The notes under the pieces: generated by a model | Told to the model about the DNA's origin: nothing | Databases searched by the model: none | The model's input: the letters and a program-made list of their open reading frames with translations, nothing else | Made by a program: the position numbers and the translations under genes | NCBI GenBank assembly: GCA_964427955.1 | Contig: CAYRWY010000409.1 | Span: forward strand, 1 to 5,384 | Source: JACRBK01 sp964427955 | Lineage (GTDB): Bacteria > Chloroflexota > Anaerolineae > Aggregatilineales > Aggregatilineaceae | Direction: 5' to 3' | Length of the DNA stretch: 5,384 nt | Shown: piece after piece, positions 4,892 to 5,384 of the stretch | Layout: each line of letters opens with the position of its first letter | How positions within the stretch are numbered: position 1 is the stretch's first letter

Positions 4892-5384
4892 ATGACTACC
4901 TCCTATGCGCTGGATCACCCCACAGAATATCTTGAAAAAGTGTATGCCGGTGTTTTGGGGAAAATCATCGGCGTCTACCTGGGACGGCCCTTCGAGGGCT
5001 GGACGTACGAACGCATCCTGGCCGAGTTGGGCGAGATCCGCTATTACGTTCACGACCGGTTGGGCCAGCCGCTCGTCGTGACCGACGACGACATCTCCGG
5101 CACTTTCACGTTCTTGCGGGCGTTGGCGGATCACGACTACGACCCGCAGCTCACCTCCGAGCAGATCGGCCAGACCTGGCTCAACTATCTCATCGAAAAT
5201 CGCACGGTCTTGTGGTGGGGAGGCGTCGGAAACTCGACCGAACACACCGCCTTCATGCGCCTCAAACATGGCATTCCGGCCCCTCGCAGCGGCTCCGCCC
5301 TGGTCAACGGCACGACCGTGTCCGAGCAGATCGGCGCGCAGATTTTCATCGACGGCTGGGCGATGGTCGCCCCGGGCGATCCGG
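4892..5384 (+). CDS. ADP-ribosylglycohydrolase-family protein, N-terminal part (3' end outside window)
   Basis: The first 164 codons are present, open to the window end. GGAG lies 5 nt before the ATG; a GTG directly before it (4889) is an alternative start one residue earlier. The family (ADP-ribosyl-glycohydrolase, DraG/ARH-like) removes ADP-ribose from proteins or related N-glycosidic ADP-ribose conjugates using two Mg ions. Visible marks are the first helix YAGVLGKIIGVYLGRPFEG (18-36) and the metal-binding TDDDISGT (64-71) in place of the usual TDDT-type motif. Also present are GNSTEHTA (113-120) and SEQIGAQIFIDGWAMVAPGDP (144-164), which fit large, little-studied bacterial members. The second acidic metal cluster would lie in the missing C-terminal part. 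It is separated from the cytochrome operon by the hairpin at 4732-4758 and a 164-nt spacer, so it is probably an independent unit with an unknown substrate. Confidence 0.85.
   Translation, partial: MTTSYALDHPTEYLEKVYAGVLGKIIGVYLGRPFEGWTYERILAELGEIRYYVHDRLGQPLVVTDDDISGTFTFLRALADHDYDPQLTSEQIGQTWLNYLIENRTVLWWGGVGNSTEHTAFMRLKHGIPAPRSGSALVNGTTVSEQIGAQIFIDGWAMVAPGDP

Noticed and set aside
4829..5269. Minus-strand open frame of 146 codons opposite the ADP-ribosylglycohydrolase gene
   Set aside because: The + strand frame shows clear family motifs over the same bases; the minus-strand product has none.

Overview
The window is GC-rich bacterial DNA from a draft assembly; it contains a 100-N gap. Gene content suggests a member of Chloroflexota, probably an Anaerolineae-like lineage. 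The reasons are a fused cytochrome b with an AAWY-type Qo motif and an LHLHPTKV N-terminus, a multihaem cytochrome c in the same operon, and a secreted Gln/Gly-rich protein ending its domains in PLW(S/A)G. This assignment rests on family memory and was not tested by a search.

Layout, all genes on the + strand: (1) 1-182, the C-terminal end of a rhodanese-domain protein, closed by a good intrinsic terminator at 214-243. (2) A five-gene run from 343 to 4727: a membrane-anchored protein with two OB-like repeats (343-1260), a fused cytochrome b (1431-2807), a Rieske iron-sulfur protein (2810-3289), a triheme cytochrome c (3306-4364) and a small DUF4405-like membrane protein (4383-4727). Once an assembly artefact is removed, the gaps are 15, 2, 16 and 18 nt, so this is very likely one transcript. 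It ends at a perfect 11-bp hairpin (4732-4758). (3) A new unit opens at 4892 with the first 164 residues of an ADP-ribosylglycohydrolase-family protein that runs off the end. No gene-free stretch exceeds 300 bases.

The operon encodes a quinol:cytochrome c oxidoreductase of the bc type. Cytochrome b would oxidise quinol and carry electrons across the membrane. The Rieske protein takes the other electron at the Qo site, and the triheme cytochrome c replaces cytochrome c1/f as acceptor. Features such as the 15-residue second haem-ligand spacing, the missing Glu of PEWY and the Rieske Tyr-to-Phe change fit a low-potential, menaquinol-type enzyme. The first gene (OB-like repeats) and the last gene (DUF4405-like) are not standard bc subunits and are the best candidates for new accessory components.

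The gap at 1286-1385 is flanked by exactly identical 55-bp sequences. This is best read as two contig ends that overlap and were wrongly spaced, so the real DNA is probably 155 bp shorter here.
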